A DNA stretch of 64,000 nucleotides. Source: an uncultured Aquimarina sp. (lineage in GTDB: Bacteria; Bacteroidota; Bacteroidia; Flavobacteriales; Flavobacteriaceae). Every line of letters begins with the position of its first letter. Within the stretch, counting starts at the first letter, position 1. A model generated the notes under the pieces. It saw only the letters and a program-made list of their open reading frames with translations, searched no databases and was not told where the DNA came from. The position numbers were made by a program, and so were the translations under genes. Where the stretch lies: the NCBI GenBank assembly GCA_947489685.1, contig CANLEM010000006.1, positions 1 through 64,000 of the forward strand, read 5' to 3'. Below are positions 37,845-46,734 of the stretch, piece after piece.

Positions 37845-38492
37845 CTAAAGATTGGCAATAACACTTTCACCACCTTTAACTTTTTGATTTAAATCTACAT
37901 TAACTTTAGTGCCTAGAGGTAAATATACATCTACTCTAGAGCCAAATTTTATAAATCCACTATCAGATCCTTGGGTTACTTTTTCACCCTCTACAGCATA
38001 GTTTACAATTCTCTTTGCTAATGCACCGGCAATTTGTCGATATAAAACTTCAATAAGATTGTTTTTTACAACTACCGTAGTTCGTTCATTTTCTTCTGAA
38101 GCCTTAGGATGCCAGGCAACAAGATATTTCCCGGGGTGATATTTACTAAAAACAACTTCGCCATTAATAGGATGTCTGGTGACATGAACATTGATAGGTG
38201 ACATAAATATAGATACCTGTAGTCTTTTATCATTAAAATGTTCTTTTTCAAAAACTTCTTCAATAACCACCACTTTACCGTCTACAGGAGCAACAACAGT
38301 ATTATCGCTTACTTCGGTTTTTCTTTTAGGATTCCTGAAAAACTGTAATATCAAAATAAGGAAAACTAATGTAGTAATAAATACTTCGAATTGCCATTCG
38401 TTATTTTGTATGGCTACGTACGATGCTACATTAATACCTAAAAATAATACTAATGTTACTGATATGATCTTATATCCTTCTTTATGAAACAT
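37845..38492 (-). CDS. psd: Phosphatidylserine decarboxylase family protein
   Basis: A 215-residue short-form enzyme with two N-terminal membrane helices. It makes phosphatidylethanolamine from phosphatidylserine using a self-generated pyruvoyl group. The self-cleavage site is the Gly-Ser in KFGSRVDVYLP near residue 184. Other landmarks are APVDGKVV, SIFMSPINVHVTRHPINGEV and SEENERT. It overlaps cdsA by 11 bp and precedes the acyl-CoA-binding gene by 2 bp, forming a tight phospholipid operon. Confidence 0.94.
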   Translation of the reverse strand: MFHKEGYKIISVTLVLFLGINVASYVAIQNNEWQFEVFITTLVFLILILQFFRNPKRKTEVSDNTVVAPVDGKVVVIEEVFEKEHFNDKRLQVSIFMSPINVHVTRHPINGEVVFSKYHPGKYLVAWHPKASEENERTTVVVKNNLIEVLYRQIAGALAKRIVNYAVEGEKVTQGSDSGFIKFGSRVDVYLPLGTKVNVDLNQKVKGGESVIANL

Positions 38493-39285
38493 ATTTCAAA
38501 ATTTGTAAAAATGCATATAAAAATGGGCTTGCAAATATAACGCTATCTAATCGGTCATATATACCCCCGTGTCCTGGCATTATTGTGCCACTGTCTTTAA
38601 CACCGGCTTGTCTTTTGAACTTTGATTGTATTAAATCGCCTAGTGTACCAAAAATACTCATTATTATACTTATAATCAACCAAATTGTTAATGATAAGGT
38701 GTTTGATAAAGTTGCAATCAAGAATCCGGTGAGAAGAGAAAAAACAAAACCACCTATAAAACCTTCGATAGTTTTTTTTGGAGATATTCGTTCTAGTAAC
38801 TTATGTTTACCAAAGTTTTTTCCTACGAGATATGCAAAAGTATCATTCGCCCATGTGATTATAAAAGCTCCTGCAATAATTAAAGGTTCATACGCACCAG
38901 AATACATCGGAGCTAGTGTTAAGAAAGTAATCGACGTGATCAGATAAAAAATACTTGTCCCATATTTTCGTTTTTCGAACATCGGAATAATGCGAATAGT
39001 AACTAAGTCTTTTATCAGAAATAATTCGGTAATTAGGGTGAGTACAAGAACAGGAATCGTTAAATACAATTGATCTTGAAAGACGTTTAATAAAATGAAA
39101 ATAAATATAAATATTAAGTAAAGTCTTTTGTTTTTAAGATTGATTAATTTTTGAAATTCATAAATAGAAATCATTCCAAAAAGGAAAAATATTCCGATAA
39201 ATGAATACTTAGAAACAAATATTGATACTAGTAATATTGAAACGTATAAAAACCCCGATAAAGACCTTGTGAGCAGTTCTTTCAT
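38482..39285 (-). CDS. cdsA: Phosphatidate cytidylyltransferase
   Basis: A 267-residue integral membrane enzyme with about seven helices that makes CDP-diacylglycerol from phosphatidate and CTP. The C-terminal signature is present as SKFKRQAGVKDSGTIMPGHG followed by GIYDRLDS. AWANDTFAYLVGKNFGKH (written here as seen: TWANDTFAYLVGKNFGKH) and SPKKTIEGF precede it. It overlaps psd by 11 bp and follows the LUD gene by 1 bp, so all are translated together. Confidence 0.96.
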   Translation of the reverse strand: MKELLTRSLSGFLYVSILLVSIFVSKYSFIGIFFLFGMISIYEFQKLINLKNKRLYLIFIFIFILLNVFQDQLYLTIPVLVLTLITELFLIKDLVTIRIIPMFEKRKYGTSIFYLITSITFLTLAPMYSGAYEPLIIAGAFIITWANDTFAYLVGKNFGKHKLLERISPKKTIEGFIGGFVFSLLTGFLIATLSNTLSLTIWLIISIIMSIFGTLGDLIQSKFKRQAGVKDSGTIMPGHGGIYDRLDSVIFASPFLYAFLQILKYVS

Positions 39286-39286
39286 A

Positions 39287-39898
39287 TTATAAATCTTCCA
39301 GCAGCAGCAAATATAGATTTTTTGAACTACTTCCGTAGCTTAAGAAATCCTTTTCTTTTTGCGGCTCGAAATCTTTGATGGTTGTAATATTAGAAGGGAT
39401 AGTGTTTTTGTTTTTTTCCTTTATTCCTTTTAAACCTTCGCCAATACTTTTAACTAATTGACTTGTAGCTGCTAAAATCACGAAGTTATCGGGTAACTCG
39501 GTTAGTTTTTTTTCTCTAAGTTGATTTGAAGAGACTAAAATAGATCCACTATCGGCTATTAAATATTCACAAGTAGCAAAAAAGAAAGAAGCAGTTGGGT
39601 TTTTTACATATTGCAGATTAAAGTCAGAGAACTTATGCTCTAGACCAATATCAAAGCAACATACCTGTTTTTCGTACCAATCATTTTCCAATAGGATTTT
39701 GTCAAAAGAATCTAAAACTTCATCATCGTTATCGCAATACAGAAACTTACCACCGTTTCTTTTGAAATTCATCATAAAGCTTTCATCAATCGGGAGATCG
39801 ATTTCTGGCATGTATTTACTGCGATCTTCAATGTGACGCTCCTTACTCTTTTGGTCTGATTTAGATTTTGAGAAAAATAATCTTCTAAATAGACTCAT
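39287..39898 (-). CDS. LUD domain protein (LutC-like)
   Basis: The 203-residue protein fits the lactate-utilisation LUD domain group, recognised by the strand pattern ATCEYLIADSGSILVSS and the LPDNFVILAATSQLV segment. The N terminus (MSLFRRLFFSKSKSDQKSK) is basic and likely disordered. Relatives sit in lactate oxidation complexes, but here lutA/lutB are absent and the gene leads the cdsA-psd operon, a location I recall as common in Flavobacteriaceae. Its role is unknown. Confidence 0.85.
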   Translation of the reverse strand: MSLFRRLFFSKSKSDQKSKERHIEDRSKYMPEIDLPIDESFMMNFKRNGGKFLYCDNDDEVLDSFDKILLENDWYEKQVCCFDIGLEHKFSDFNLQYVKNPTASFFFATCEYLIADSGSILVSSNQLREKKLTELPDNFVILAATSQLVKSIGEGLKGIKEKNKNTIPSNITTIKDFEPQKEKDFLSYGSSSKNLYLLLLEDL

Positions 39899-39950
39899 TT
39901 TTTATGTTACGATTGGGGAATTACAATTTTACACTATCTTCAAAGATAAA

Positions 39951-39989
39951 AAAAATCTTAACCTAATATTCTGTCAGGTTAAGATTTTT
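39951..39989 (-). terminator. Terminator after ftsH
   Basis: A perfect 14-bp stem (AAAAATCTTAACCT at 39951-39964, AGGTTAAGATTTTT at 39976-39989) with an 11-nt loop lies just past the ftsH stop on the minus strand. It separates rsfS-ftsH from the LUD-cdsA-psd operon. Confidence 0.92.
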
Positions 39990-40014
39990 CAATTTACAAG
40001 TAAAAATATATGAC

Positions 40015-41967
40015 TTAAGAAGGTTCAACTATGATTTCCTCTTCTTTTTTTCCGAAAGGTCTTTCGCCAAATATTTTTTCTAAATTATCTTTAAAGATCA
40101 CTTCTTTTTCTAGTAATACTTCTGCAAGTTCTGTAAGCTTATCCTTATTTTTCTCTAATAAATCAATGGCTCTTTGATACTGTGTCTCTATAATATTAGA
40201 GATTTCTTTATCAATTAACTCGCTAGTTTGTTCACTATATGGTTTAGCAAAATTATATTCACTTTGCCCAGATGAATCATAATACGTTAAATTACCTACT
40301 TTATCATTAAGACCATATATAGTCACCATAGCTCTTGCTTGTTTAGTAACTTTTTCAAGATCACTAAGTGCCCCGGTAGAAATTTCATCAAATATTACCT
40401 TTTCTGCAGCACGTCCTCCTAGAGCGGCACACATCTCATCCAACATTTGATTTGGTCTAACAATTAAACGCTCTTCAGGAAGATACCATGCAGCTCCCAA
40501 GGATTGTCCTCTTGGTACAATAGTAACTTTAACCAAAGGTGCAGCATGCTCCAGCATCCAGCTTACGGTTGCATGACCGGCTTCATGAAAAGCAATAGCA
40601 CGTTTTTCTGCAGGAGTGATAATTTTATTTTTCTTTTCGAGTCCTCCGACAATTCTGTCTACTGCATCTAGAAAGTCTTGTTTGCCTACAGCTTTATTAC
40701 CTTTTCTAGCGGCAATCAAAGCGGCTTCGTTACATACATTTGCAATATCAGCACCAGAGAACCCTGGAGTTTGTTTGGCTAAGAAGTCGGTATCTAATTC
40801 GCTTTCAATTTTTTTAAGAGGTCTTAAATGAACTTCAAAAATCTCTTTACGCTCTCTTACATCTGGTAGGTCTACATAAATTTGACGATCAAATCGACCA
40901 GCACGCATTAATGCTTTGTCTAATACATCAGCTCTATTTGTTGCAGCAATAACAATAACGTTGGTATTGGTTCCAAAACCATCCATTTCTGTTAAAAGCT
41001 GATTTAGCGTGTTTTCTCTTTCATCATTAGAACCAGAAAAATTGCTTTTTCCACGAGCTCTACCAATAGCATCAATTTCATCAATAAAAATGATGGCAGG
41101 AGATTTTTCTTTAGCCTGCTTAAATAAGTCTCTAACTCTAGAGGCTCCTACACCAACAAACATCTCTACAAAATCTGACCCCGATAAAGAAAAGAAAGGT
41201 ACTTTAGCTTCACCAGCAACCGCTTTTGCTAATAATGTTTTACCTGTACCCGGAGGTCCAACCAATAATGCCCCTTTTGGGATTTTTCCTCCAAGAGAAG
41301 TATATTTTTCTGGATTTTTAAGAAAGTCCACAATCTCCTGTATTTCTTCCTTAGCACCTTCAAGACCGGCTACATTTTCAAAAGATACTTTTACTTCAGT
41401 ATTTTGATCAAAGAGCTTAGCTTTTGATTTACCAATATTAAAAATCTGACCACCAGCACCACCTCCGGCACCACCGCTCATTCTTCTCATAATAAATATC
41501 CATACTCCGATAATAAGAGCAAAAGGTAATAAGGTAATGAAGATCTCACTCCATACATTACTTTCTGTATCATAAATTACTTGAGTACCAACTCCATTAT
41601 CTTTTTTTACAGAAGCAATCTTATTTTCGAAATTTTGTAAATCTCCAAATTCAAATTGATAATCCGGATCACTTGGGCTAGAAGGTAAGATAGACTTACT
41701 CTTGTTGGATGTATGTTTGTCTAGTGATCGTGCTTCGGGAGTAAGAAAAACTTTTGCCTTACGCCTATTGATAATTACAACTTTTTCAACTTCTCCGTTA
41801 CTTAAAAAATCCTGAAATTCTGATGGAGATGTAGTAGGAGCAGATCCTATTCCACTTCCTCCCATGAAATTAAGTACTAAAAAACCAATAATTATAATTG
41901 CATAAATCCAATATGCACTGAATTTTGGTTTTTTATTAGGTTCTATTTTTTTATTTTCTTTAGCCAT
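40015..41967 (-). CDS. ftsH: ATP-dependent zinc metalloprotease FtsH
   Basis: A 650-residue membrane AAA protease that degrades membrane and regulatory proteins. Two N-terminal helices flank a periplasmic domain (about 28-150). The AAA module has Walker A in [18 protein letters not shown] (about 235-252), Walker B in [12 protein letters not shown] and the SRH in [19 protein letters not shown]. The zinc motif HEAGH lies in [15 protein letters not shown] near residue 463. It lies 13 bp after rsfS, a common Bacteroidota pair, and ends at a strong terminator. Confidence 0.97.
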   Translation of the reverse strand: MAKENKKIEPNKKPKFSAYWIYAIIIIGFLVLNFMGGSGIGSAPTTSPSEFQDFLSNGEVEKVVIINRRKAKVFLTPEARSLDKHTSNKSKSILPSSPSDPDYQFEFGDLQNFENKIASVKKDNGVGTQVIYDTESNVWSEIFITLLPFALIIGVWIFIMRRMSGGAGGGAGGQIFNIGKSKAKLFDQNTEVKVSFENVAGLEGAKEEIQEIVDFLKNPEKYTSLGGKIPKGALLVGPPGTGKTLLAKAVAGEAKVPFFSLSGSDFVEMFVGVGASRVRDLFKQAKEKSPAIIFIDEIDAIGRARGKSNFSGSNDERENTLNQLLTEMDGFGTNTNVIVIAATNRADVLDKALMRAGRFDRQIYVDLPDVRERKEIFEVHLRPLKKIESELDTDFLAKQTPGFSGADIANVCNEAALIAARKGNKAVGKQDFLDAVDRIVGGLEKKNKIITPAEKRAIAFHEAGHATVSWMLEHAAPLVKVTIVPRGQSLGAAWYLPEERLIVRPNQMLDEMCAALGGRAAEKVIFDEISTGALSDLEKVTKQARAMVTIYGLNDKVGNLTYYDSSGQSEYNFAKPYSEQTSELIDKEISNIIETQYQRAIDLLEKNKDKLTELAEVLLEKEVIFKDNLEKIFGERPFGKKEEEIIVEPS

Positions 41968-41980
41968 TTACGGTTTTCTT

Positions 41981-42352
41981 TTAGTAATTTGTTTCGATAA
42001 CTGTAGTTTTTGCATCTCCCCACAGTCCTTCTATGTCGTAGAATTCTCTTATGTGTTTCTGAAAAACATGAACTACAACATTTACATAATCAATTAGTAC
42101 CCATTCTGCATTTTCGCTTCCTTCAACATGCCAAGGTTTGTCTTTAAGTTCTTTGCTTACGGTTTTTTGAATAGAATTGACAATTGCATTTACCTGAGTA
42201 TTAGAAGTTCCGTTGCAGATTACAAAGTAGTTACAAACTGTATTTTCGATATCTCTAAGATCTAAAATATTAATGTCATTACCTTTTACTTCTTCAATAC
42301 CTTTTAATATTTGAGTAATTAATTGATCGTTACCGATTTCTTTTTTAGTCAT
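41981..42352 (-). CDS. rsfS: Ribosome silencing factor
   Basis: RsfS (123 residues) binds L14 and blocks subunit joining when nutrients are short. The family landmarks are KGNDINILDLRDI, YFVICNGTSNTQVNAIV, PWHVEGSENAEWVLIDYV and VVHVFQKHIREFYDIEGLW. Length is typical. It is divergent from birA with an 89-bp gap and sits just upstream of ftsH. Confidence 0.96.
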   Translation of the reverse strand: MTKKEIGNDQLITQILKGIEEVKGNDINILDLRDIENTVCNYFVICNGTSNTQVNAIVNSIQKTVSKELKDKPWHVEGSENAEWVLIDYVNVVVHVFQKHIREFYDIEGLWGDAKTTVIETNY

Positions 42353-42441
42353 GCATTTTTTTAATTTGTGTAAAGTTATTACTTTTTATTATTTAAATAT
42401 CCGTATTAGTCGGACATTTATGAAACTTTTACACCTTTTGT

Positions 42442-43173
42442 ATGCATATAATCAAAGTTGATGCCATTGACTCAACAAATACCTTCTTAAGAGACTTACG
42501 TCGCGAAAAAAAAATAGATAGCCCTGTGTGTGTTAGAGCTTTTGAACAACGGGCAGGAAAAGGACAGATGGGGACCGTTTGGCAAAGCAATCCAGGAGAA
42601 AACCTTACCTGTAGTGTGTTTATGCCCGTTGAAGGGATATCGATAACAGATCAGTTTTTTATTTCTATTGTTACCTCTTTGGCTGTTTGTGATGCTTTAA
42701 GTGATTTGATGATCACAAGATTATCTATAAAATGGCCTAACGACATTCTGTCAGATAGGTTTAAGGTATGTGGTATTTTGATAGAAAACATTGTTAAAAA
42801 TGGCAGATTAGAAGGAGCGATTATCGGAATCGGTTTAAATGTTAATCAATTAAAATTTAATCAGCTACCTCAAGCAGGGTCACTCAAACAACTTCTGGGT
42901 AAAAACTTGAATATTGATGAGGTTTTAAGCGGGTTGTTAAATAAATTAGAGACACGATTTTCTCAACTTAAAAACACATATTTTGAAAACTTAAAAGAGC
43001 AGTATGAAACGATGCTGTTTAGAAAAAATAAACCCTCTACATTTAATGATGTAAAGGGAAATTCGTTTGTAGGAATCATTCAATCAATTACCAATGAAGG
43101 TAAACTTCAGGTTTTATTAGAAGATGATGTGGTTTCTAACTTTGATTTGAAGGAAATTAAACTATTATATTGA
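42442..43173 (+). CDS. birA: Biotin--[acetyl-CoA-carboxylase] ligase
   Basis: A 243-residue group I biotin protein ligase without the N-terminal DNA-binding domain, so it attaches biotin but does not act as a repressor. The biotin/AMP-binding segments are visible as DSTNTFLRDL, GKGQMGTVWQSNPGENLTCS, KWPNDIL and GILIENIVKNGRLEGAIIGI. The stop abuts the stop of the converging SRPBCC gene with no space and no hairpin between them. Confidence 0.95.
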   Translation: MHIIKVDAIDSTNTFLRDLRREKKIDSPVCVRAFEQRAGKGQMGTVWQSNPGENLTCSVFMPVEGISITDQFFISIVTSLAVCDALSDLMITRLSIKWPNDILSDRFKVCGILIENIVKNGRLEGAIIGIGLNVNQLKFNQLPQAGSLKQLLGKNLNIDEVLSGLLNKLETRFSQLKNTYFENLKEQYETMLFRKNKPSTFNDVKGNSFVGIIQSITNEGKLQVLLEDDVVSNFDLKEIKLLY

Positions 43174-43566
43174 TTATAGCTTACCTATATTTTCGCTAAG
43201 AGTATTGATGAAGTTCTGAATAGGGTTTTTAATCATCATAGCCATCATGGCATTAAACTCTCCATTAAAAGTAAGTTTAGTAGTGCTTTTTCCATCTTCA
43301 GAATCAACAATATCTGCTGTCAATGTAAAAGGAAGTTTGTCGCTTGCCGCACCCAAAACAACTTGACTAGAAGGAGTGTTTTCTTTTTGATCCAATACTA
43401 ATTCTGGCATCCCTTTTAATTGAAAAAGAAATCTTGAATCCGAGATTTTCTCAAATTTTTGTTTACTTTCCGGCATAAGTTGTTCAAAATTTTCAACTTT
43501 TGTCAAAAATTCAAATACTTCTTCTGCTGATTTATTTACAATAACAGTAGGGCTTTCTAAATTCAT
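43174..43566 (-). CDS. SRPBCC-fold protein downstream of pyrE
   Basis: A 130-residue START/SRPBCC-like protein: the pattern NKSAEEVFEFLTKVENFEQL at the N terminus and the long final helix (NPIQNFINTLSENIGKL) are typical. It binds an unknown hydrophobic ligand, if any. It follows pyrE by 15 bp on the same strand, a pairing I recall in other Flavobacteriaceae, and converges on birA. Confidence 0.85.
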   Translation of the reverse strand: MNLESPTVIVNKSAEEVFEFLTKVENFEQLMPESKQKFEKISDSRFLFQLKGMPELVLDQKENTPSSQVVLGAASDKLPFTLTADIVDSEDGKSTTKLTFNGEFNAMMAMMIKNPIQNFINTLSENIGKL

Positions 43567-43581
43567 AATATTATTTAATCG

Positions 43582-44223
43582 TTAAATATTCCACTCAGAT
43601 GGATTGGTTCTCCAACTTTGCAGTGTTTGTAATTGTTGTTGAGTAATGTAATCTGTATCCAGAGCCTGCTCCAAGAGATTTTCATAATTACTTAGCGTAT
43701 GCAAAGATAATGCCGCATCCTCAAAATTTTGTGATGCTACATCAAACCCATAATTAAAAATAGCAACCATTCCCATAACTTCTGCATTCACCTCGTGCAA
43801 TGCCTTTACAGCGTTTAGACTACTTTTTCCTGTGCTAATTAAATCTTCAACTACCATTACCTTTTTTCCTTCAGGAACGATACCTTCGATTTGATTCTTT
43901 CTTCCATGTTTTTTGGCTTCGGGTCTTACATAAATAAAAGGAAGATCTAATTCTTCTGCTACTAGCATTCCTATTCCAATAGCACCCGTCGCCACACCTG
44001 CAATAACATCAGGTTTACCGTATTTATCTTCGATAAATCTGGCAAGATGTTCTTTTAGGTATTTTCGTATTTCGGGATAAGAAAGTGTGATACGGTTATC
44101 ACAGTATATCGGAGATTTCCATCCTGATGCCCAAGTAAAAGGTTCTTGTGGTTGTAATTTAATTGCATTAATTTGCAACAATAACTCAGCAGTTTTTTTT
44201 GCTGTATTTTTATCAAAAATCAT
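43582..44223 (-). CDS. pyrE: Orotate phosphoribosyltransferase
   Basis: PyrE (213 residues) joins orotate to PRPP to make OMP in pyrimidine synthesis. The PRPP motif is VMVVEDLISTGKSSLNAV near residues 121-138. Other landmarks are FTWASGWKSPIYCDNR, GVATGAIGIGMLVAEEL and YVRPEAKKHGRKNQIEG. The ATG lies only 8 bp from the start of the divergent NUDIX gene, so each promoter must overlap the other's coding region or transcripts are nearly leaderless. Confidence 0.96.
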   Translation of the reverse strand: MIFDKNTAKKTAELLLQINAIKLQPQEPFTWASGWKSPIYCDNRITLSYPEIRKYLKEHLARFIEDKYGKPDVIAGVATGAIGIGMLVAEELDLPFIYVRPEAKKHGRKNQIEGIVPEGKKVMVVEDLISTGKSSLNAVKALHEVNAEVMGMVAIFNYGFDVASQNFEDAALSLHTLSNYENLLEQALDTDYITQQQLQTLQSWRTNPSEWNI

Positions 44224-44231
44224 AGTTGCAA

Positions 44232-44840
44232 ATGTATAAAGTTTTTGTGAATAATACGCCTATTATTCTATCTACAAAAAAGTCTATAGATGGGTATAAA
44301 ACATTACCGATCAAAAAGGTTGAATTCCCGACAGTTATTAGAGATATTTTAGATAAAGAAACTACTGGTGAAGAAGCAAAATATCATTTTTATCATAAAA
44401 ATGAGGATAAGCTTATGGAGCATTTGTATTCCAAATTGCCTGTTGTCATAGCGGGTGGGGGTAAGGCATACAATGCCCAAGATCAAATTCTTTTTATTTA
44501 TCGCAATGGGAAATGGGATTTGCCAAAAGGGAAAATAGAAAAAAATGAACATATAGAAACTGCTGCGATTAGAGAGGTAGAAGAAGAAACCGGGGTTACC
44601 GGTCTTGAAATTACTAAGTTTTTATATAAAACTTATCATGTATTTAAGAGAAATGGAGAGTTTCGGCTTAAGGTAACCTATTGGTTCGAAATGAAAACTG
44701 AATACGAAGGTGATCTAATACCTCAAAAAGAAGAAGGAATAACCAAAGTGAAATGGAAAAATAAAAAAAAGGCAAAGAAAGCTTTAACCAATTCCTATGC
44801 AAATATTAAAAAGTTGTTTTCGCATGATTATTTATCTTAA
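44232..44840 (+). CDS. NUDIX hydrolase with N-terminal extension
   Basis: I start at the ATG at 44232 (202 residues, MYKVFVNNTPIILSTKKS) instead of a TTG six bases earlier. The Nudix box is complete: GKIEKNEHIETAAIREVEEE followed by TG, at about residues 97-118. About 75 residues come first, with no recognised domain. The substrate, a nucleoside diphosphate derivative of some kind, is unknown. The tail is basic (KWKNKKKAKKALTNS). It is divergent from pyrE with an 8-bp gap, and its end overlaps the converging M14 gene by 9 bp. Confidence 0.88.
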   Translation: MYKVFVNNTPIILSTKKSIDGYKTLPIKKVEFPTVIRDILDKETTGEEAKYHFYHKNEDKLMEHLYSKLPVVIAGGGKAYNAQDQILFIYRNGKWDLPKGKIEKNEHIETAAIREVEEETGVTGLEITKFLYKTYHVFKRNGEFRLKVTYWFEMKTEYEGDLIPQKEEGITKVKWKNKKKAKKALTNSYANIKKLFSHDYLS

Positions 44841-46577
44841 AACCCGATAAACTGGATAGCGCATATGCACTTTTTCATAATGATTAGATTGTTTATGTAA
44901 CCAATCTAATTGCGCAAACCAATTATTGGCAAAGATTGTGTCTTTTTTCTTTTCTTCAAATTGACTTCTTAATTTTTCATTTTTGCTTAATAACTCAACC
45001 GCTTTATCTTCCCATACATATGGAGAAAACCCTTCTTTTTGTTGTAAAATAGAGTCGAAAAAATTCCAATTAAAGAATGAATCCGGTGCTTCAGGCTCCA
45101 AGGTTTCTATAATGTATCTAAAGCCTTTTTGGTTTGTATTGATAATAATATCTCCTTTTTTGAAAGAGATATTATCATTACTTTTCTTTATAGATGTATT
45201 GTAATGTAAATAATGACCTTCGTAAGGCGTAGGCCGACTTTTATAATCATCAATATGATAGACCTCTACAGCAATAGTCGAATCCTTTTTTAAATCATGA
45301 AATTCTATTTGATTTAATTTCAATAACTCTATTACGTTCCACCATCCTTGCGGAAGGATATAGGCTTTGGGGATAGCAATATCAGTAGTCGAAGTAAAAT
45401 AATTTTGATACTTAATTTCTCTGGAGTATGGTCTATCTTGATCGTATTTTAATCGTTTTGCTCCGGTAATTTTACTGTCTATAAATGCACCTTCATATCC
45501 TTTAAAACTAAAAGTAGTAACCTGTGAGGTATCTACTTTCCAATTTGCAGAGTATGTTTCTTGTTTTGGAGTCTCCAAAAAAGCTTTCTTGCGGAGTGTT
45601 TTGATTTTCTGACCGTCTTTTTCGGTAATTTCAACCATAGATTTCATCAATTCATATGTTCCTTCGACTCTTTTTTTATATGGTTTTAGCATATGTGTTT
45701 CGACCATCAAACCCAGAGTGTTCCATAAGGTGGTGTATCCTGTAGAATATCTTGGAGAATCCATAAATTGAGTCCACCCCTTATCCGGAGTAGTGCCCCA
45801 AACATTAACATATGGGGTAATGTCCCAATTTTTTGAAGTAAGCGAAGCTTCTAACTTAGGATGCATTTCTGTATTTAAATAATTACCTAATTCGCCTCCT
45901 AATTTATTATGCTGGGTAAAAAGATGAGTCAAAGTGTATTGATAATCCGCACCGTTACTTACATGATTGTCTATAAAAACATCGGGTTGTACGAGATGAA
46001 AGATTTTGGCAAATGCTTTTGCATTTTTAGTGTCATTTTTTATAAAATCTCGGTTGAGATCATAATTTCGGGCATTACCTCTAAAACCATATTCTTTTGG
46101 TCCATTTTGATTTGTTCTCGTTCCCGAATTTCGATGTAATGCTCCACCGATATTATATATAGGGATAGTGACCAAAACCGTATTTTTAGGAGCGTCAATT
46201 TTTCCTTGGGCAATATCTCTTAATAACATCATCGTTGCATCAATGCCATCACTTTCACCTGGGTGAATACCATTATTAATCAATATAACTTGTTTGTTGA
46301 TGCGGATTTTTTCGAAATCGAATTCTGAATCTGGATTTAGAGTTACCAGATGTAATGGATATCCACTGTCGGTCATTCCTATCTCTTGCATATTAATTTC
46401 GGGATATGCATAGGCCAGATTTTGATAATAATCAATTACTTGATGATAGGTAGCGGTTTCGGTTCCATTACTTTTTTCGAAAGTAGTTGCGAAATCTTGA
46501 TTTTGAGTATCTTTTTTTTGTGAAGTATTACAAGAAATAACAATAAGAAAACTAAAGAAAAAAGAAATTCTAAGCAT
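44832..46577 (-). CDS. M14-family zinc carboxypeptidase-like lipoprotein
   Basis: A 581-residue protein with a lipoprotein signal (FFFSFLIVISC). The catalytic M14 domain starts near residue 50. The zinc ligands are in NNGIHPGESDGID near 105 (HxxE) and in DVFIDNHVSNGADYQY (His near 205). A C-terminal beta-rich half (about 340-560) follows. M14 enzymes remove C-terminal residues or act on cell-wall peptides; which applies here is unknown. It overlaps the NUDIX gene tail to tail and is divergent from SulP. Confidence 0.88.
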   Translation of the reverse strand: MLRISFFFSFLIVISCNTSQKKDTQNQDFATTFEKSNGTETATYHQVIDYYQNLAYAYPEINMQEIGMTDSGYPLHLVTLNPDSEFDFEKIRINKQVILINNGIHPGESDGIDATMMLLRDIAQGKIDAPKNTVLVTIPIYNIGGALHRNSGTRTNQNGPKEYGFRGNARNYDLNRDFIKNDTKNAKAFAKIFHLVQPDVFIDNHVSNGADYQYTLTHLFTQHNKLGGELGNYLNTEMHPKLEASLTSKNWDITPYVNVWGTTPDKGWTQFMDSPRYSTGYTTLWNTLGLMVETHMLKPYKKRVEGTYELMKSMVEITEKDGQKIKTLRKKAFLETPKQETYSANWKVDTSQVTTFSFKGYEGAFIDSKITGAKRLKYDQDRPYSREIKYQNYFTSTTDIAIPKAYILPQGWWNVIELLKLNQIEFHDLKKDSTIAVEVYHIDDYKSRPTPYEGHYLHYNTSIKKSNDNISFKKGDIIINTNQKGFRYIIETLEPEAPDSFFNWNFFDSILQQKEGFSPYVWEDKAVELLSKNEKLRSQFEEKKKDTIFANNWFAQLDWLHKQSNHYEKVHMRYPVYRVLR

Positions 46578-46684
46578 AATTTTTGGATATGATGAATGAG
46601 AACCAAATATACTAAGTTTCCTAAATTAAAAATCTTCTATAACGTTTTAGTCGGACAGATACTACAGATAGCTTTTAATTTTAC

Positions 46685-46714
46685 TTGTTGTACTACAAAA
46701 TAAACGTATTTTTG
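46685..46714 (+). promoter_or_regulatory. Strong promoter of the SulP/lgt-like/radical SAM run
   Basis: TTG at 46685-46687, a 19-nt spacer and TATTTTTG at 46707-46714 match the Bacteroidota vegetative consensus in full. It lies 20 nt before the SulP start, giving a leader of about 12-15 nt. No comparable promoter is visible before the downstream genes. Confidence 0.8.
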
Positions 46715-46734
46715 CACCCTCAAATACCATAACT

